64,000 nucleotides of DNA from Mycoemilia scoparia. Lineage: Eukaryota > Kickxellomycota > Kickxellomycetes > Kickxellales > Kickxellaceae. Positions within the stretch are counted from its first letter, which is position 1. Each line of letters begins with the position of its first letter. The notes under the pieces were generated by a model. That model ran no database searches. It was not told the origin of the DNA and saw only the letters and a program-made list of their open reading frames with translations. Below, piece after piece: positions 11,099 to 24,448 of the stretch. Made by a program: the position numbers and the translations under genes. The DNA is taken from contig JANBPU010000004.1 of the NCBI GenBank assembly GCA_027575805.1, forward strand, positions 62,001 through 126,000, written 5' to 3'.

Positions 11099-14000
11099 CT
11101 ATTTTATCTTATACATGACAGACTCATCGTCATTTGAGGAATATAACCATACATAACGTGTGCCCTGTCGAATGTATTTTTCAAGCTGACTTCGTAATTC
11201 GGCAATATAATTGCGTTGATGTGCAGGGCTGCTTTCGAAGACTATAAATAAAACACAAAAATATTAGTTATTAACCTAAATGTTATACAAATACAAATGA
11301 GAAATAAACATAGGATATATAAATGTACAAACCTTTTTTAAATCCATCATCATTGATAATCGATTCCTCAGCAGCCAGTCTTTTCAAGGCTTTATAGCTG
11401 ATGGGGATTATCAGCACTGGCGCATTCTGCTTCAGATCATTCAGAGTTTTCTTGACATTTCCGGTAGCCCGATCAGTAATCAGAGTGCGCTGCTTGGCCT
11501 TCTGACGATTGAGATTTTTCCCATTCTTGTTTGCATCCAAGAATATAACCTCATACCTCCTTTCATCATTGGCTGAAAATGTAGGCTGAGATGATGTATT
11601 TGCAGGGTTGGTCTGATCTGGTGCAGAACCAAATGATTTCAAGGAATTTTCTTTTGGCATGGGGTGTGGTTCAAACAGATTGCTCAATGAACTTGACTTT
11701 GAGCTTTTAAAGTCGTGCACTACACAATCTATTTGGTATTGCTCGTGAATTGCTGACAAAAGCCACGGACAAAGTTCCTTAAGCGAAACTTCCTTTTCGG
11801 ATCTCTGGAGAATATTCCTGACCTTACATATAAAGCGGTCGCCTGGAGTGGTTGATCTGCCAGAGGATGCTGAAGTTGGCCGGGAAGACATAGGTGAATG
11901 CCGGCCTGCCATTTCAGAAATGCCAACATGCTTTCCTGATGTTTTAGATGTCGATCGGAGCTTAAGCGTTACAATCCAGTTCATGCCTTGTGATTGGCAT
12001 ATTCTCACAAGTCGCTCCATGGTCATTTCTGGATCATCATTATAAAGGAAGTCAGCCCTGATATTGCTTGCCCACAGCTCACGAGCGAGCTCTACCCTCT
12101 CTGCCAAAAGCTGTCTATTTCCAAAGGAGGCCACAACAACGTCGCATCTCTTCCTTGTCCAAAGACCAAAACTTGGAATGGTGGCTTTCTGGAGCAGGTC
12201 TTCCTGATACTTTGCCATTGATCTAATGATGGTATCTAGGTTAAAACTCACACCAATTCCAGCCACGCCACTACCGGTGCCAAGTGCAGCACTGCCACTT
12301 GCGACTGCCATGCTTCCTCTAGCCTTTTCATAACCATCATTCATGGAATGTTGCTGTACTTGATTACGGGTCAGCTCATTTGGCGTCAATCCCAGTATAG
12401 AATTTATGTTGCTATGAGTAGAATCATTGACAAGGTAGCTAAAGTGCTTTATCAATGAATCATATCGGCCCCCAACAGCCAACACATCAGGGCTTTTTGC
12501 TCCAGTAACAACCTGGAAACAGTATTCGTTTTGGTAGTATGACATATGGTGGGTAAACAGTGGGCAGAGCAGTATGCGCTGGTTTACTCCGAATATATTC
12601 AGCATCTCAAGAACCTCATTTAGCTCTCTAAATGCCTGTTTGAGCAGTTGAACGTGCATCTGTGCCTTCTTGCGAATCTCAAATGGATACATTTTTGCTG
12701 ACCCGCCAAGACCGTCCTTACCCATCAGCATGTCCACAGCATCTATATAGTCACCCAAGTGATCAAAGCCAGCAAGCATCGACTTGATCTGGGCCTTTAT
12801 CTCAGCACTGTTTACAAATAGGTGCGTGAAAAGCTCTGATACAATTTCTTCACGCTTATATTGAAGCTTCGTACCATAGAACCTTCTCAGGAGCCCGTAT
12901 ATTTCCCTATCCTTTTGTTGAATCTTGGGCTTGGTAAGAGAAAACGGACTTTCGCCAACTCCACTGGCCGCATAGCCTTGCTCTAGCCGGTAATGAGAAT
13001 TCCTAAACAGTATGGCTTCAAGGACTATGCTGTGATTGAAAATGATATGAAGGCCAACGTTTTGGAGGGAGGGAAGATGCTTTAGTATATCGGTCGTGAC
13101 AGAGAGTACCTCAGATATGCCGACCGCATGTGCCTCGACATTGGTAACAACGTCAAAATTTGCGACATTTCCGTATAGTGGCTGACCACCAGCAACATTT
13201 TTTCGATAGAAGCGATCAAAGCAGTACCTTTTTATCTCTTTAAGATCCGTACGAACTACATAGCGGGCAAAAGGAATCACAGGGTCGACAGGCAGGTCAA
13301 CAACAATTCCTTTGGGGTCTATGTACTTTGCTGTACGGACTTGGCCATCATAGCAAATATCCTTGAGGTATGGAGTAAGTAAAGGAGTTGAAATCTCTAC
13401 GCCTGCATGCTTTCGGAACACATGTGTCATGAATTCGCGTATCCTGTCCAAATATACCGGATTGAGCTCTTCATCCCTGGTTTTTCCCGTTCTGTAATCA
13501 TATGATGCATCAATGTGGGCATCGGTCGTTACAGAGAACATTGAGCCAAGCAAGATTTCGTAGAATGGCTGTGAGGGATCAACCACCGTTTTAATGATGT
13601 CCTTGACATATTCCTTCTCAACCTTTTGTGGCAACTCCCTATCTTCAAGGAGTTCGCTACTTGAGGGCCTGTTGAGAATGTTGTGATCGAGAAGCTTGCG
13701 GATTATCTTTTCAGCCCCCTTTCTGTCTACAAATGGAAAGTCTTCAGGAAAAATTATTTCAGGTCTTCGTAGTGCTGTAATGACCTTGGCTCTCTCCATT
13801 GCCGTTTTCAAGGGGTAACACATTTCAAAAAGAATTATTCCCAATGAATACATGTCAACCTTTTGGTCATAACGAACACTTTCTTTCGAACTACGATTCT
13901 GAACTTCGGGTGCCACATATATCGATGTTCCGATATCTGCAGTGAAGGTCATGTCCTGAACTTTTGATATGTTTGTAATGTTGACACTCGACATACTGTT

Positions 14001-17000
14001 TGACAAGAGATTTGTACTGGAAGTCCTTGCTTCAATCGGCGCATAGTTTGATGTGGCCAAACCGAAATCACCAATTTTGACATCACCAGAAGCACTGAGG
14101 AAAATGTTTACTGGCTTCAGATCCCTATGGATCATTTTCGAATTATGAATATGCACCAATCCTTCAAGAATCTGTCGAAAGAGCCTCCAAATCTCATCAG
14201 AATCGTCAATACCTTCAGCTATCAAATCGCTGAGAGTCTTGTTCTCGCAATACTCCATTTGGATATGCAATATGTTGTACTTTTCCTTTGAATAATTGCC
14301 GTTGTCTTTCGTTCTAATCATTGCCGAATTTGTGTATTCATCTTGGCTGCTAACCCCTTTGCTTTCGTCATCCTCTGAAGATCCATTTGATCCAAATTCT
14401 ATCTCAATTTCGGACTCAACACCGTCACAATTAGAGGCAAACTGGATGTCAACTTCATCACTATCGTCAGATGAACCATCACTGGACTCTGAAGATCCAC
14501 CTGAATTTTCTGGTGAGAGCTGCTTTGGATACTTTTTAGTATACTGTATAGAGCGACATTCCATGCTTTTGCCTTTGCGTCTATTTCTCTTTGAATTGCC
14601 ATTTCTTGACTGAGATTGTTTCCATCCAATGTCTGAAAGCTCCTGTTCGCCCATTGTTCCAAAGCGCAAGGATGTATGAGGGAAATTAGATGTGAATCCA
14701 TCAGCAGTGAACAGGTCTGTATTCATATCATAGAATTCCGAAAAGTCATCATCAATTTCATTTTGTTCTTCCTTTTCGTATTTGGTCGTGGGTGTCTCTT
14801 TATTATCTTTTTTGCCTTGTGATCTCTCGGGTTCTTCTCTGCAACTCTTTGTAGTACTATTCATTACCAACCCGTTGTTGTCTGACGCAGAATCGTCAAA
14901 AGAACTATCGCTATCAAGATCAATTCCAAACGAAGGCTCGGGATCAGATGAGCTGTAACCCAGCTCTCCATGGTTGCCCTTTTTGCCTTTAATCTTAACT
15001 GGGGCTTCTTCTTCCCATGTCGAATAGTATCGCACAATGTATTGATGCTGCAATCCAGAAATTGTTCTGACCTCTCTAAGAATCTTTTCTCTCTCTTTAT
15101 CTCTTGGATCAGCGCTAATCTTTATTCTCTTGATTGCATAATAACGACCATCAAGCCTATTGCGCACTTTGACAACCGAACCAAAGCCTCCCTTTCCCAG
15201 GAAATCAACCTCCTCATATTCAAGCTTATAACGTGAAAAGGTCGATGCCCTATGAATCCCGACGAATGATGGCACAGGAGGAACTTTGTCCCTTCTTAAA
15301 TCGGTCCCAACAAGCATGCCACCACTCACTTCTGCCGAAAGCGATGTGTCAGGGTAATTGGTAGACTTGTCATTAGATGGTATTGGAGGTAACGGTGCGT
15401 TGCCCTTTGGGTTTACAACACCAGCAGAAACCCCGTGGCTGGAAGCATCTGGCTCCAATGGCTCTTTATCTGGTTGGAGGCGAAAATTTGATATACTGAA
15501 ATGTGGCATTGGTTGATTCGAAGGGTCCACTGGCGTGGTAGCTGCAGTCCCGCTCTGGCTATTAACGCGAGAATATCTCTTATTCACGTCATGCTTCAAT
15601 GCCTTTGATGCGCTATCCAAAACTAATTGCAACACTGAAGGCTCACGCTTTGGAACGCCCTCCGAAAAGAAGGGGTCCTTGAGTATGTCTATAGCGGTCG
15701 GCCGGACTTGATATTGGACTGATAACATCGAAGACAGCACTCGAAACAGTGACCCGGGTAGCTCATCCTTGTACGTGTTCAAAAGCTCGGGCTCGGAGCC
15801 CATTTCTGAGCCATAGACAGACTCCAGGCCAAAAATCATCTGCAAACCCAAAAGCCCAACACACCAAATATCGTTTTTCCTAATGTTGAAAAGAAAATAC
15901 CCATTGACACGTGAATTTTGAACACAAACTTTACTATCTTTATCATTGTCAAAAATGAGTTGGATGCCTACCTTCCTATCATATCAGGCTGACCAATTAC
16001 TTCGGGCGCAACTCTATGAATCCGATTATTTGGCATCCCAAAGAAAGATGACAGCGGTGTTACCCGATGTAACGCGGCAAGCTTCTCTCTATACAATACG
16101 TTGAAAAGTTTTGCCTTATGCCCAGACGGACCGGACCACTTCAGTAACACGTTTTCGGGATGCAAAGACATGTGGATAAAACCAGCAGTATGTAGGTGAA
16201 CAAGCGCCAGCAGTATTTGTTTCAAGTATAGCCTGACTTTGGAAATTCCCATGGTTCCGCAAACCTCCAGCGTTGACTTGAGGGTCTGGTTGGCATTATC
16301 TCCTTGGCAAGGATCCGTCAAAATATATATACGAAGCGACTCCTGCAAATTCCCCCCTTCAGGGTCTACAATGGTTTTCAGCGTGCATGTATGAATGGGC
16401 ACTATATAGTCGTGTCTCACTTCGGTCAGCTCTTGGATCATGTTTATGACGGCCTTCAATGCCTTCTGGCCAGCCCCAGATTGGTAATGCTTTCCCTCTA
16501 TTATGTATTCCTGGACATTAAAGTTCAGTGCAAGGCGTGAGTATTCAAGAGAAAGGTCTGAAGGATAGGCGTTGTATATTATGCAGTATGGATCATGTAC
16601 CGCTGTTGGTTCCAAAACAACAGTAGTAAATGTGTTGCTAGCCTTTATTATGTTTTTACTTATGCTGATTGGGATGTCAAATGTGAGTGTTGTTAAATAT
16701 TGTGACCACTGCTTAACAACCTTTTGTTGCTGCTGGGTATTGGTGGACAGGCTGCCCTGGTAACGCTTTTTGGATCGCTCTGTCATCAATGCAGCGCTCT
16801 CTTCTTTCCGAGTAAGCTCCGCCTGGATCTTCTCTTCGAGGTATTGTTTTCGTATAAGCTCTTCCTCTGCCCTCTGCTGTTCAATCTGAAGGCTTTGCAA
16901 CTCCATATCTGTCTGTGTGTCTCTATTTCGCTGGACCATCTCTTCGTGGAATGATTTTCCTGTGATTCTATGTGCAATGTTGTTTTTGGACAAAAATTCC

Positions 17001-17600
17001 TGTAGAAATATCGATAGTTCATATATCATTTCGTAGCCAAGCCGTGCGCTGGCTTCTTTTATAATTTCGCTTCTTGCTCTCTGAAGTTGCTCGTCGCTGA
17101 GCCCCTGTGAGCTTTTTATGCTCAGTATAGGCGGTGTTTTTGGATAAGTTTTTGTGAATCTATAAATATGGCTTGGAATTAGCAATGTGTTGTACATAGA
17201 CATCGTATTTTGCCTAAAAATATAATCTCGCCTACCTGACATGAAGCCTAACAAATACTTTATTCTGGTAATCAGGGTCAAGAGAGCGTATTACTATCTC
17301 AAATTCAGGGGACTGTGGCGTAACCTATGTTTTGGTCCCAGTGTGGTTAATTTTAGTCAACTCTATTCATATTACTATCCCTTAAGTGACTAAGCTGAAC
17401 TATGAAATGTTTGTTACCTTCCAAACAGTGTCTGGCTTACAGTCATGAAAGTCGTCCTATAAACATTGTGATTAAATAGGCCTGTTAGACGGTCTTATAC
17501 TTTAACACCATCAGAAAGTATATTAACACCATACCTGAAATATCGCCCGCAAGGCCTCCAACTCGTCCTCCTGTATACTGTGGTAATCATTACTACCCAT
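11099..17600 (-). CDS. GCN2: eIF2-alpha kinase GCN2
   Basis: Sensor of uncharged tRNA and stalled ribosomes that phosphorylates eIF2-alpha in amino-acid starvation. Exons 17600-17535, 17456-17418, 17324-17236, 17159-15972, 15879-11333 and 11241-11099 give 2,023 aa (yeast Gcn2 is 1,659). Order: RWD domain (1 to about 130, DELEALRAIF), Gln/Glu-rich coiled coil, pseudokinase (about 250-520; IHMSLHPENVLL replaces HRD), kinase (Gly loop GKGGFGSVV near 690, HRDLKPVN near 1044, DFG, T-loop FTADIGTSIYVAPE near 1105), HisRS-like domain (about 1250-1750) and a C-terminal dimerisation/ribosome-binding domain. The insert between kinase strands beta4 and beta5 is very long and acidic, about 235 residues. 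The start is the first ATG after an in-frame TAG. It lies divergent from GCP3. Confidence 0.95.
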
Positions 17601-18107
17601 TTTCAGTAGCTTTGCTGTGCCTTCAATGACGTTACTGAACTAGAGACTTATTATTGCTAGTCTTATCAATGTCGGTGTATTTTCAATCAATTATTAGTGT
17701 TCTTTATCATATTTAATGATATATAAAACTACCGAAGAGGCAAATGGTGATGACGATGTCAACCTGGTTGTGAGAGTGAAACCTTGGATTTTATGAGTAA
17801 ATTTTACTCTCCAAATAAATACTATGGGACAATGGCGCTAAAGCATTTCCTTCCGTCTGATCTACCAATTTAATTCAGGCTCCACTCTTTGCAAGCAATC
17901 ATGGGGTCGGCTTTTAAAGCCTTTTAATGCCCAGAAGTAAAAGTCAGTTGACTGCTCCATTAAAGCCTGAATGCATCCTGGCTATCCAACCAATAACATC
18001 TTACTAGGACATTTGTTTATTTATTTCTAGTTAGTAGGCTAGACTGCTTTGTATTATTTTTTTCAATACCCATTCAGACCCGCATAAATACTTTGCGACA
18101 AAGCGCA
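17601..18107. promoter_or_regulatory. Divergent intergenic region GCN2/GCP3
   Basis: 507 bp between the two start codons. AT-rich, with no ORF; it must hold both core promoters. No specific factor site could be assigned. Confidence 0.5.
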
Positions 18108-21100
18108 ATGGCGGATTTAAGCAATGCCCTTGAAGCATTCGTGACCTCGTTTCTCGGAAATAATGACCAGCAAAGTAATGTTTTACCTCAACACCGCCAA
18201 TCTATAATGGCAATGTGCAGAGGCATAATATCAAGGTAAGCCAAACAATAGATACCGGCGTATCTATGCACGTATTTCTTTCGCAGATATTAAAGCATGA
18301 ACTCCCCTCTGTTAATTAGCAACATAGCACCACCAATTGGTTCTAACGAGAAAAGCATATCGGAGCAAATACAAAAGGATTGTAAGTTCAAAAAACACAT
18401 GAAATGACTAATCCTGTACTTGACAACTCACCAAAATGATAATTGGTTTTTAGTAATACTACACCACCCTAACTCTCAACAAGCACTCAAATTCAAGTAC
18501 CTATACGAAAAGCTCAAAGACATTGTACGTATCAACATCGACTTTTAGTTGTGATACCCTAAGTATATTACTAAGCCTATCTAACGTATATCCAAACATA
18601 AATTTTATATAGAACCCAGATAGAGATCGGTGGCCTATTCTGTACTATATGTTCCAATGCAGTCACCAGGTAACCGAGCCAGCATTTGGAAGGATTGAGG
18701 TAATAATACTGGTTATATCATTATCAACAAAAGACTATTATCTATTCTTTGTAATTTTAAACCAACTTATCTGTCTGTTTATTTTCTACTAGTATCCACC
18801 TGAATTCAAAAACTCCAGAGGGCTTGAGGATATCTTGAGAGCATCTGCCCATAGAGAATTGCCACCATCACGTCAATTTCAAGATACTCAGACCTCCTTT
18901 TCTCGCACATCTTCTTATCAGCGCCCCCCTCCAATATCACAGAGGCAATCATTATCTGGAGACATATATGTACAAGCACAACTTAACAAATCCGATAAAT
19001 TCATATACAGGCAGCTAAGTATGTAAAAATTCACATCAATACTCTACATTGATGTATACGCTGACTGTTAGCCATAAAATTATATGAATTCGATTTTAGA
19101 AACCATGGATAATGTGACCGAAGAAGAGCTGATAAGAGACATAATATTTGTGATGCAAGGAATTGATGGAAAGCACATAATCTGGGATAATCGCCGCCAA
19201 GTGTATATAATCCAAAACAACGTGGTTATTTCTAGCAACCTGGGTGATCTGACCCGCAGGTTGACAGAGGTTGGAAGGTTGTATCGCTATATTCGTGACT
19301 ATGTCGAAGAAGAAGGCCAGTCTGGCGGGCTTGTTACTCAGAGCTTGTGCTCCTCGCTGCAAGAAGAGCTAAGACAATACTATAAACTGGTTGCAATCCT
19401 CGAAGCTCAACAAGCAAAGGTTGACCTTGACACATTACCCGGCGAATCTTCATCTGGCCTAACGCTTCGACGTATTAACACTTGGATAACAGAACCACTA
19501 CACAAACTTCGTTTGATTGATTGGATGGTTGAAAAATGCAAAGGTATGTTATTCCTTAGTATGCAATCATTCCTGAGACACTTACTTAAGCCGACTTTAG
19601 ATCTGAAGTTTTAACATATATGATTGCTTGTATAAATTATAGAATGCAAAGGTGGCCAAACACTATCCAAGATTCATACATTTACGGTCAATGGAGACCC
19701 ATTCATTCAAGAAGTTTCCAATAAGTTACTTGCTGCAGCATCGGAGCCATTCAATGACATACTTGTGCGATGGATCACTATCGGTGAGCTCGTAGACCCA
19801 CATGAAGAATGCTTTATCAGAGAAAACCATGAGGTACCTCCCCAGGACATGTGGAGGAACCGCTACTCTTTGGATTATGATATGATCCCTATCTATATGG
19901 ACCCAGAAATAACTAAAAAGATTTTCCTAATTGGAAAGTCACTAAACTTTTTGAGAATGGCTTGCAATGATGCTGACTGGGTTATTGAGCAAGAAGCCCC
20001 ATCCCAGGTAATCCACGGTTTGCGAAACCCGACTGCATTGGATGCATTTGTCAACTCTGTATATAGCAGAGTGAGCAAGCGGTTGATGGAAGTATTAATG
20101 AACAAGTATCGACTGATGGAACACATTTCGGCCATGAAGCGGTATCTGTTGCTAGAGCAAGGCGACTTTGTTCTGGCTCTGATTGAGAATATGGGTACCC
20201 AAATGGATCAGCCAGGAAGAATACATTATCGTCACAACCTGATGGCCACCGTAGAGACTGCCATTCGCTCATCCAATGCACAATTTGATGATTCGGAATT
20301 CTTGCGCAGAATTGATGTTAGAATATCAGACACCAAACACGCAAGGAATGGATGGGATGTATTCAACCTTCGTTACCAGCTAGATGCACCGCTTTCATAC
20401 TTGTTGTCAGAAAACACACTAAACTATTATTACAAACTCTCGTTTTTCCTTCTGAGGCTAAAGCGTGTTGGAAATTCACTTCAGATGCTATGGCATAGAC
20501 AAATGGTCTCTGCACGCTTATCTGTTTGGGACAAGAACAAGAATCGTGAATCAAGCAGTAGCAAAACTGGTAAAAAAAATAATGATAGCGAAAACAGGAT
20601 TGATGTCATATTTGTCAACGCAAAAGCGGCATCCAACGAGATGATACAATTTATCCAACAGCTTGAAAGGTATATTTACCTCAAAGTCATAGAAGGTGCT
20701 TGGGAGAAACTGAAAAAGGTGATCAATGATCCAATTGCAAAGATCAACAAAGATACGACGGGTGTAGATGGCTGGATAAGCGCCCATAACGAATACATTG
20801 TCGGGATATATCGTACTCTGTTAGGAAAGAGATTGAACTACGGTAACATCTTGACGCGAGTTTTTGATACCATTCTCCAATTCTGTGCCCATGCCAACGA
20901 GCTTCTAGACGATGCTATTATCCAAAGTCGCAACAAGAGCAAAAACAATGCCGATTCGCAGTCTGCAAATACAGGCAATAATAGTGGTGGTGGTGGTAGT
21001 GGTAGTGGACCAAAAAGCAACTTTAGTGAGTTCCTCGAAAAGATGAATAGCAAGTACAAAACAAAACTCGGAGATGCCAGCCCTATGAGTGGATTTGGTA

Positions 21101-21315
21101 ATAACATACAGGAAGAAAATATCAACAAAGCTATTACCAAATTCCGAGAGCAGATATGTGACTTGATCCGGATTCTTGTCGAACATCCCGATACTGAGAT
21201 GCACTTCCTGGCAGTGTCATTCGACTTTAATGAGTTTTATTCGTCTGGAGTTGGAAGGGCTGCAGCACATCGTACCTCCATTACAAGTGATGGTATTGGC
21301 GGAGGAGGAAGGTAG
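18108..21315 (+). CDS. GCP3: Gamma-tubulin complex component 3 (GCP3/Spc98/Alp6)
   Basis: Core subunit of the gamma-tubulin small complex that nucleates microtubules at the spindle pole body. Exons 18108-18235, 18320-18381, 18454-18524, 18613-18699, 18793-19018, 19100-19543 and 19643-21315 give 896 aa. The GCP N-terminal domain begins near residue 195 (LIRDIIFVMQGIDGK); the C-terminal gamma-tubulin-binding domain contains LKRYLLLEQGDF-type sequence (seen as MKRYLLLEQGDFVLAL) and ends with FDFNEFYSS. GCP3 is preferred over GCP2 because of QGIDGK, RYSLDYDMIPIYM, FLIGKSLNFLR and NGWDVFNLRYQLDAPL, which match GCP3 proteins. An Asn/Gly-rich linker (NNSGGGGSGSGPK) interrupts the C-terminal domain. 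Acceptor 19099 is the only one that avoids an in-frame stop after exon 5. Confidence 0.93.
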
Positions 21316-21916
21316 TTCCTCTAGGCCCTAAACTTCTTTGCAAGTTTGCAGTGTAGTATAAAAATTAATGTTTAACCTTGTCTTGATATCCAATAATAAA
21401 CATATATATTAACTCTTTGAAAAATAAGCGCTGATATAGCCATGTATCTTTATGAACTAAAGCAGTGGAAGGACAATTGTCTGGTAACCATGAAAGAGAC
21501 AAGGTAAAAGGAGAGAATGCATGTTTATGGTGAGAAAGTGAGTCTCGGCTTTGTGGGAATTTAATATTATTAAAAGATCCAGCCATTATCGGCCTCATGC
21601 AAATCGCCATGTGTGGCCCACATCATGGAAGACACAACAGCAGTGAGAACCCAAGACACACAAGTATAGAGAGTGTCTTTCCAAAAACAATTAGTCAGAA
21701 TACGAAGCTGCTTTTCATAATCAAACCAACTGAGACCACAGTCAAAAAAATAGCCCCTCTCTTTCTTTCGTATTGATTTTTTACTTTAGTTTCTCAAGTC
21801 CTAGACCAAAAGGTAGGTTTATAAAAGCCTTGTTGCTTCTCTTATTTTTTAATCTTCTTTTTGCGATCACAACAGCCTGTTAACACTTACTCGCTCACTC
21901 ACCCACATAGAGACGA
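21316..21916. other. Intergenic region upstream of ceramide glucosyltransferase
   Basis: About 600 bp. AT-rich, with pyrimidine-rich and TTTATAAAAG-like sequence around 21815-21860 that may be the promoter of the downstream gene. No coding signal. Confidence 0.5.
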
Positions 21917-23447
21917 ATGACAACCAAAATAGACAGCTTTATATTAGCCGACTATCTGAAACCACAACAGTTGCTAATCGGATTAAAAGTCTTTTTTATA
22001 CTAACTTGGGTGTTCCTTGTGATCCTGATTATTCTATCACACATAATAATGTAAGTCAAGCCACTTGTAACAAAAAATATAAACATACAGATTCATAGGA
22101 ATAATGGTTTTCCTCGGTTATTAAAAAGGGCTTTTAATCACCTCTTTCCTCATCTACACATACACACACACACGCACAGCCTATCTTATACAATCTATAA
22201 ACCTGATTTGGTCTTTATATTTACAATATCCTCTTGCTTTGAAAAACATGTGTATACATAGATGGAAGAACTTTGCACACGATCCACCAAAAAGTAAAAG
22301 AAATGAATCAGAGTATCCAGGAATATCTATAATAAGGCCCATGAAGGGGCTAGATCGAGATATGAAGCGAACGCTCGAAGCCAGCTTTACCCAAGACTAT
22401 CCAAAATACGAGATTCTGTTTGCTGTTGAGGACCCCGATGACCCCAGCATTGAGATTGCCAATGAATTGATAGAAAAGTATCCGAAAGTTGACGCAAAGG
22501 TTTTAATAGGTAAGCCTAATAATTCATTAGGTTAGCAGCTTTACGCGTCCTCTTTTTTTTGCTTTTATTCTAAGCATCTCTGATCCAATATTCATGGTGT
22601 AGCCAGAAACGATGTTGGAGTTAACCCGAAAGTTAACAACCTAGTCAACCCAATGAAACAAGCCAAATACGACATGTTGTGGGTCTGTGATTCCAACATA
22701 TATTCAAAACCACATACTCTAAGACTGTCAGTTGACGCATTCTTGGATGATCCCAAGGTCGGTGTAGCCCACCACGTAGTATTCTGCGAAAACCCACAAA
22801 CATTCGGTGGCCTTTTGGATACGACATTCCTAAACACAACCCATGCCCGAATGTATATTGCCATAAACACCGTAGCAATCGCATCATGCCTAATGGGTAA
22901 ATCCAACATATACAGAAAAAGTAGTCTAGAAAAACACGGCGGGATCAAGAATTTTGGAAAATACATGGCAGAAGATAACATAATCGGACAAAAGTTGTGG
23001 AAAGATGGGTGGCGCCATATAATGACTGGTGATTTGGCATACCAGCCATCTGATACCAAAAGTCTCTATGACTATTGTGTGAGAAGAGCCAGATGGGTTA
23101 GAACCAGGAAATATAATGTTACGGCGGCTACTCTCATAGAACCATTGACAGAGTCGATTTTACTGGGAATCGTGGCTGCATACTCGTTGAATTCCCTGTT
23201 TGGGTTTGATCCTTACAAATTCTTTATGGTTCACATTCTGGGCTGGTTTTTGAATGATTATGTTGTGTTTGTTCGGTTAAGTCGAGGCAGAAATACTGAG
23301 AAATTTGGTCAGTTTGTTCTTGGATGGCTGGGTAGAGAGATTCTGGCTTTGCCGCTTTGGATTTATGCAATTGTTGGTAACCAGGTATCTTGGCGAGGTC
23401 AGAAATTTTATTTGCATATGGACGGAACTGTTTCCAAGATCAATTAA
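21917..23447 (+). CDS. UGCG: Ceramide glucosyltransferase (GT21)
   Basis: Transfers glucose from UDP-glucose to ceramide in the Golgi/ER membrane, making glucosylceramide. Exons 21917-22050, 22262-22509 and 22603-23447 give 408 aa, typical for the family. An N-terminal signal-anchor helix (VFFILTWVFLVILIILSHII) is followed by a GT-A domain with the family's D1, D2, D3 and (Q/R)XXRW residues: VEDPDD near 99, CDSN near 155, EDN near 250 and RRARW near 287. C-terminal hydrophobic segments follow. This enzyme is absent from S. cerevisiae but common in other fungi, where glucosylceramide affects hyphal growth. A (CA)n run sits in the first intron near 22158-22178. Confidence 0.93.
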
Positions 23448-23473
23448 CAACAGATCCATCCATCTGTATTTCT

Positions 23474-23476
23474 CTC

Positions 23477-23507
<31 letters not shown>

Positions 23508-23510
23508 CTT
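23474..23510 (+). repeat. TCTG tetranucleotide microsatellite
   Basis: Imperfect run of TCTG units in the 3' flank of the ceramide glucosyltransferase gene. Confidence 0.8.
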
Positions 23511-23630
23511 TTTACAATATCCAAGAGTTTGTAATTTGTACAATATAATATTCTTTGTTTGTATAGCAAATTTTGACCATCTAATTATATTAAGCGATGT
23601 TATCAAAAAGGAATTCTATTAATATAATAA

Positions 23631-23684
<54 letters not shown>
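23631..23684 (+). repeat. (TAC)18 microsatellite
   Basis: About 18 perfect TAC units, the longest perfect short tandem repeat in the window, in non-coding DNA downstream of ceramide glucosyltransferase. Confidence 0.95.
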
Positions 23685-24448
23685 GGCTTGATATTGGCTC
23701 AACCTCCAACGTCACAATTATTGCTATGTGTTATAATAGTATATCTTGGTTTAAATAATATACACGTACAACAAAAAGTGTCACTGATTTACACTCTCTA
23801 GTAATGTTTGACAAAAATACAGCCAAAATAAACGCAATGTTTACAGATTAACCCTTAATGAAACACACTGTGGCCTTACAAACACCAACCTTGCTCTTGC
23901 TTTAGAATGTCTTTCTATGCTTCTCCAACCTATGATATAAAACACAATTTTTTCAACTCAAAAATCTGATCTCTAGATTGGTGACACGTGTTACAAGATC
24001 AAGTTCTCTTGGTATGGACACAGAGAATAATGTGGGGAAAAGGCATAGAAAAAGTGTTTATTTCTAAAATCAATACATGACGATAAATAAATGGAAGGGA
24101 AGGAAAGTTTTGACAATGTGAAAAAAATGAAAGATGCTAACAAGACAAAAAAGGGGAGAAATAATGTAAAGGGAACAAGTACTTTTGACAGAGGGAGATA
24201 AATTTTGTAATAAAACACCATAATGGGGCGTTTATTTTTTGAGTTAAAACGTGTAAAGTGTTTTAGGGGGAATGAATGGACAGTGAGTGATGATACAAGT
24301 AATATGAATGGATTTGTATGTGTGAGGGAAAGAAGAGATATGTTGTCTAAAACTACTACTTTTGATGGTATTGGAGGAGGTGAAGGTGGTGGATAAATGA
24401 TTAAAGGCTGGGTGGGTGTATGGGGCAGGGGGTACAACAAAAACATTT

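Larger units (their letters stand above)
23448..24448. other. Convergent intergenic region
   Basis: About 1 kb between the 3' ends of two convergent genes. It holds the two microsatellites listed separately; otherwise AT-rich with no supported gene. Confidence 0.6.

Noticed and set aside
12000..13700. Separate histidyl-tRNA synthetase gene
   Set aside because: The HisRS-like region is in one open frame with the kinase domain, as in GCN2.
18108..21315. First thought to be GCP2
   Set aside because: QGIDGK, the YSLDYDMIPIYM block, FLIGKSLNFLR and NGWDVF..Y..D.PL fit GCP3 better than GCP2.
23991..24446. Minus-strand ORF of 151 codons downstream of the membrane-protein gene
   Set aside because: Pro/Ser/Phe-rich low-complexity translation of AT- and CT-rich flank; partly overlaps the real gene's 3' end in another frame family.
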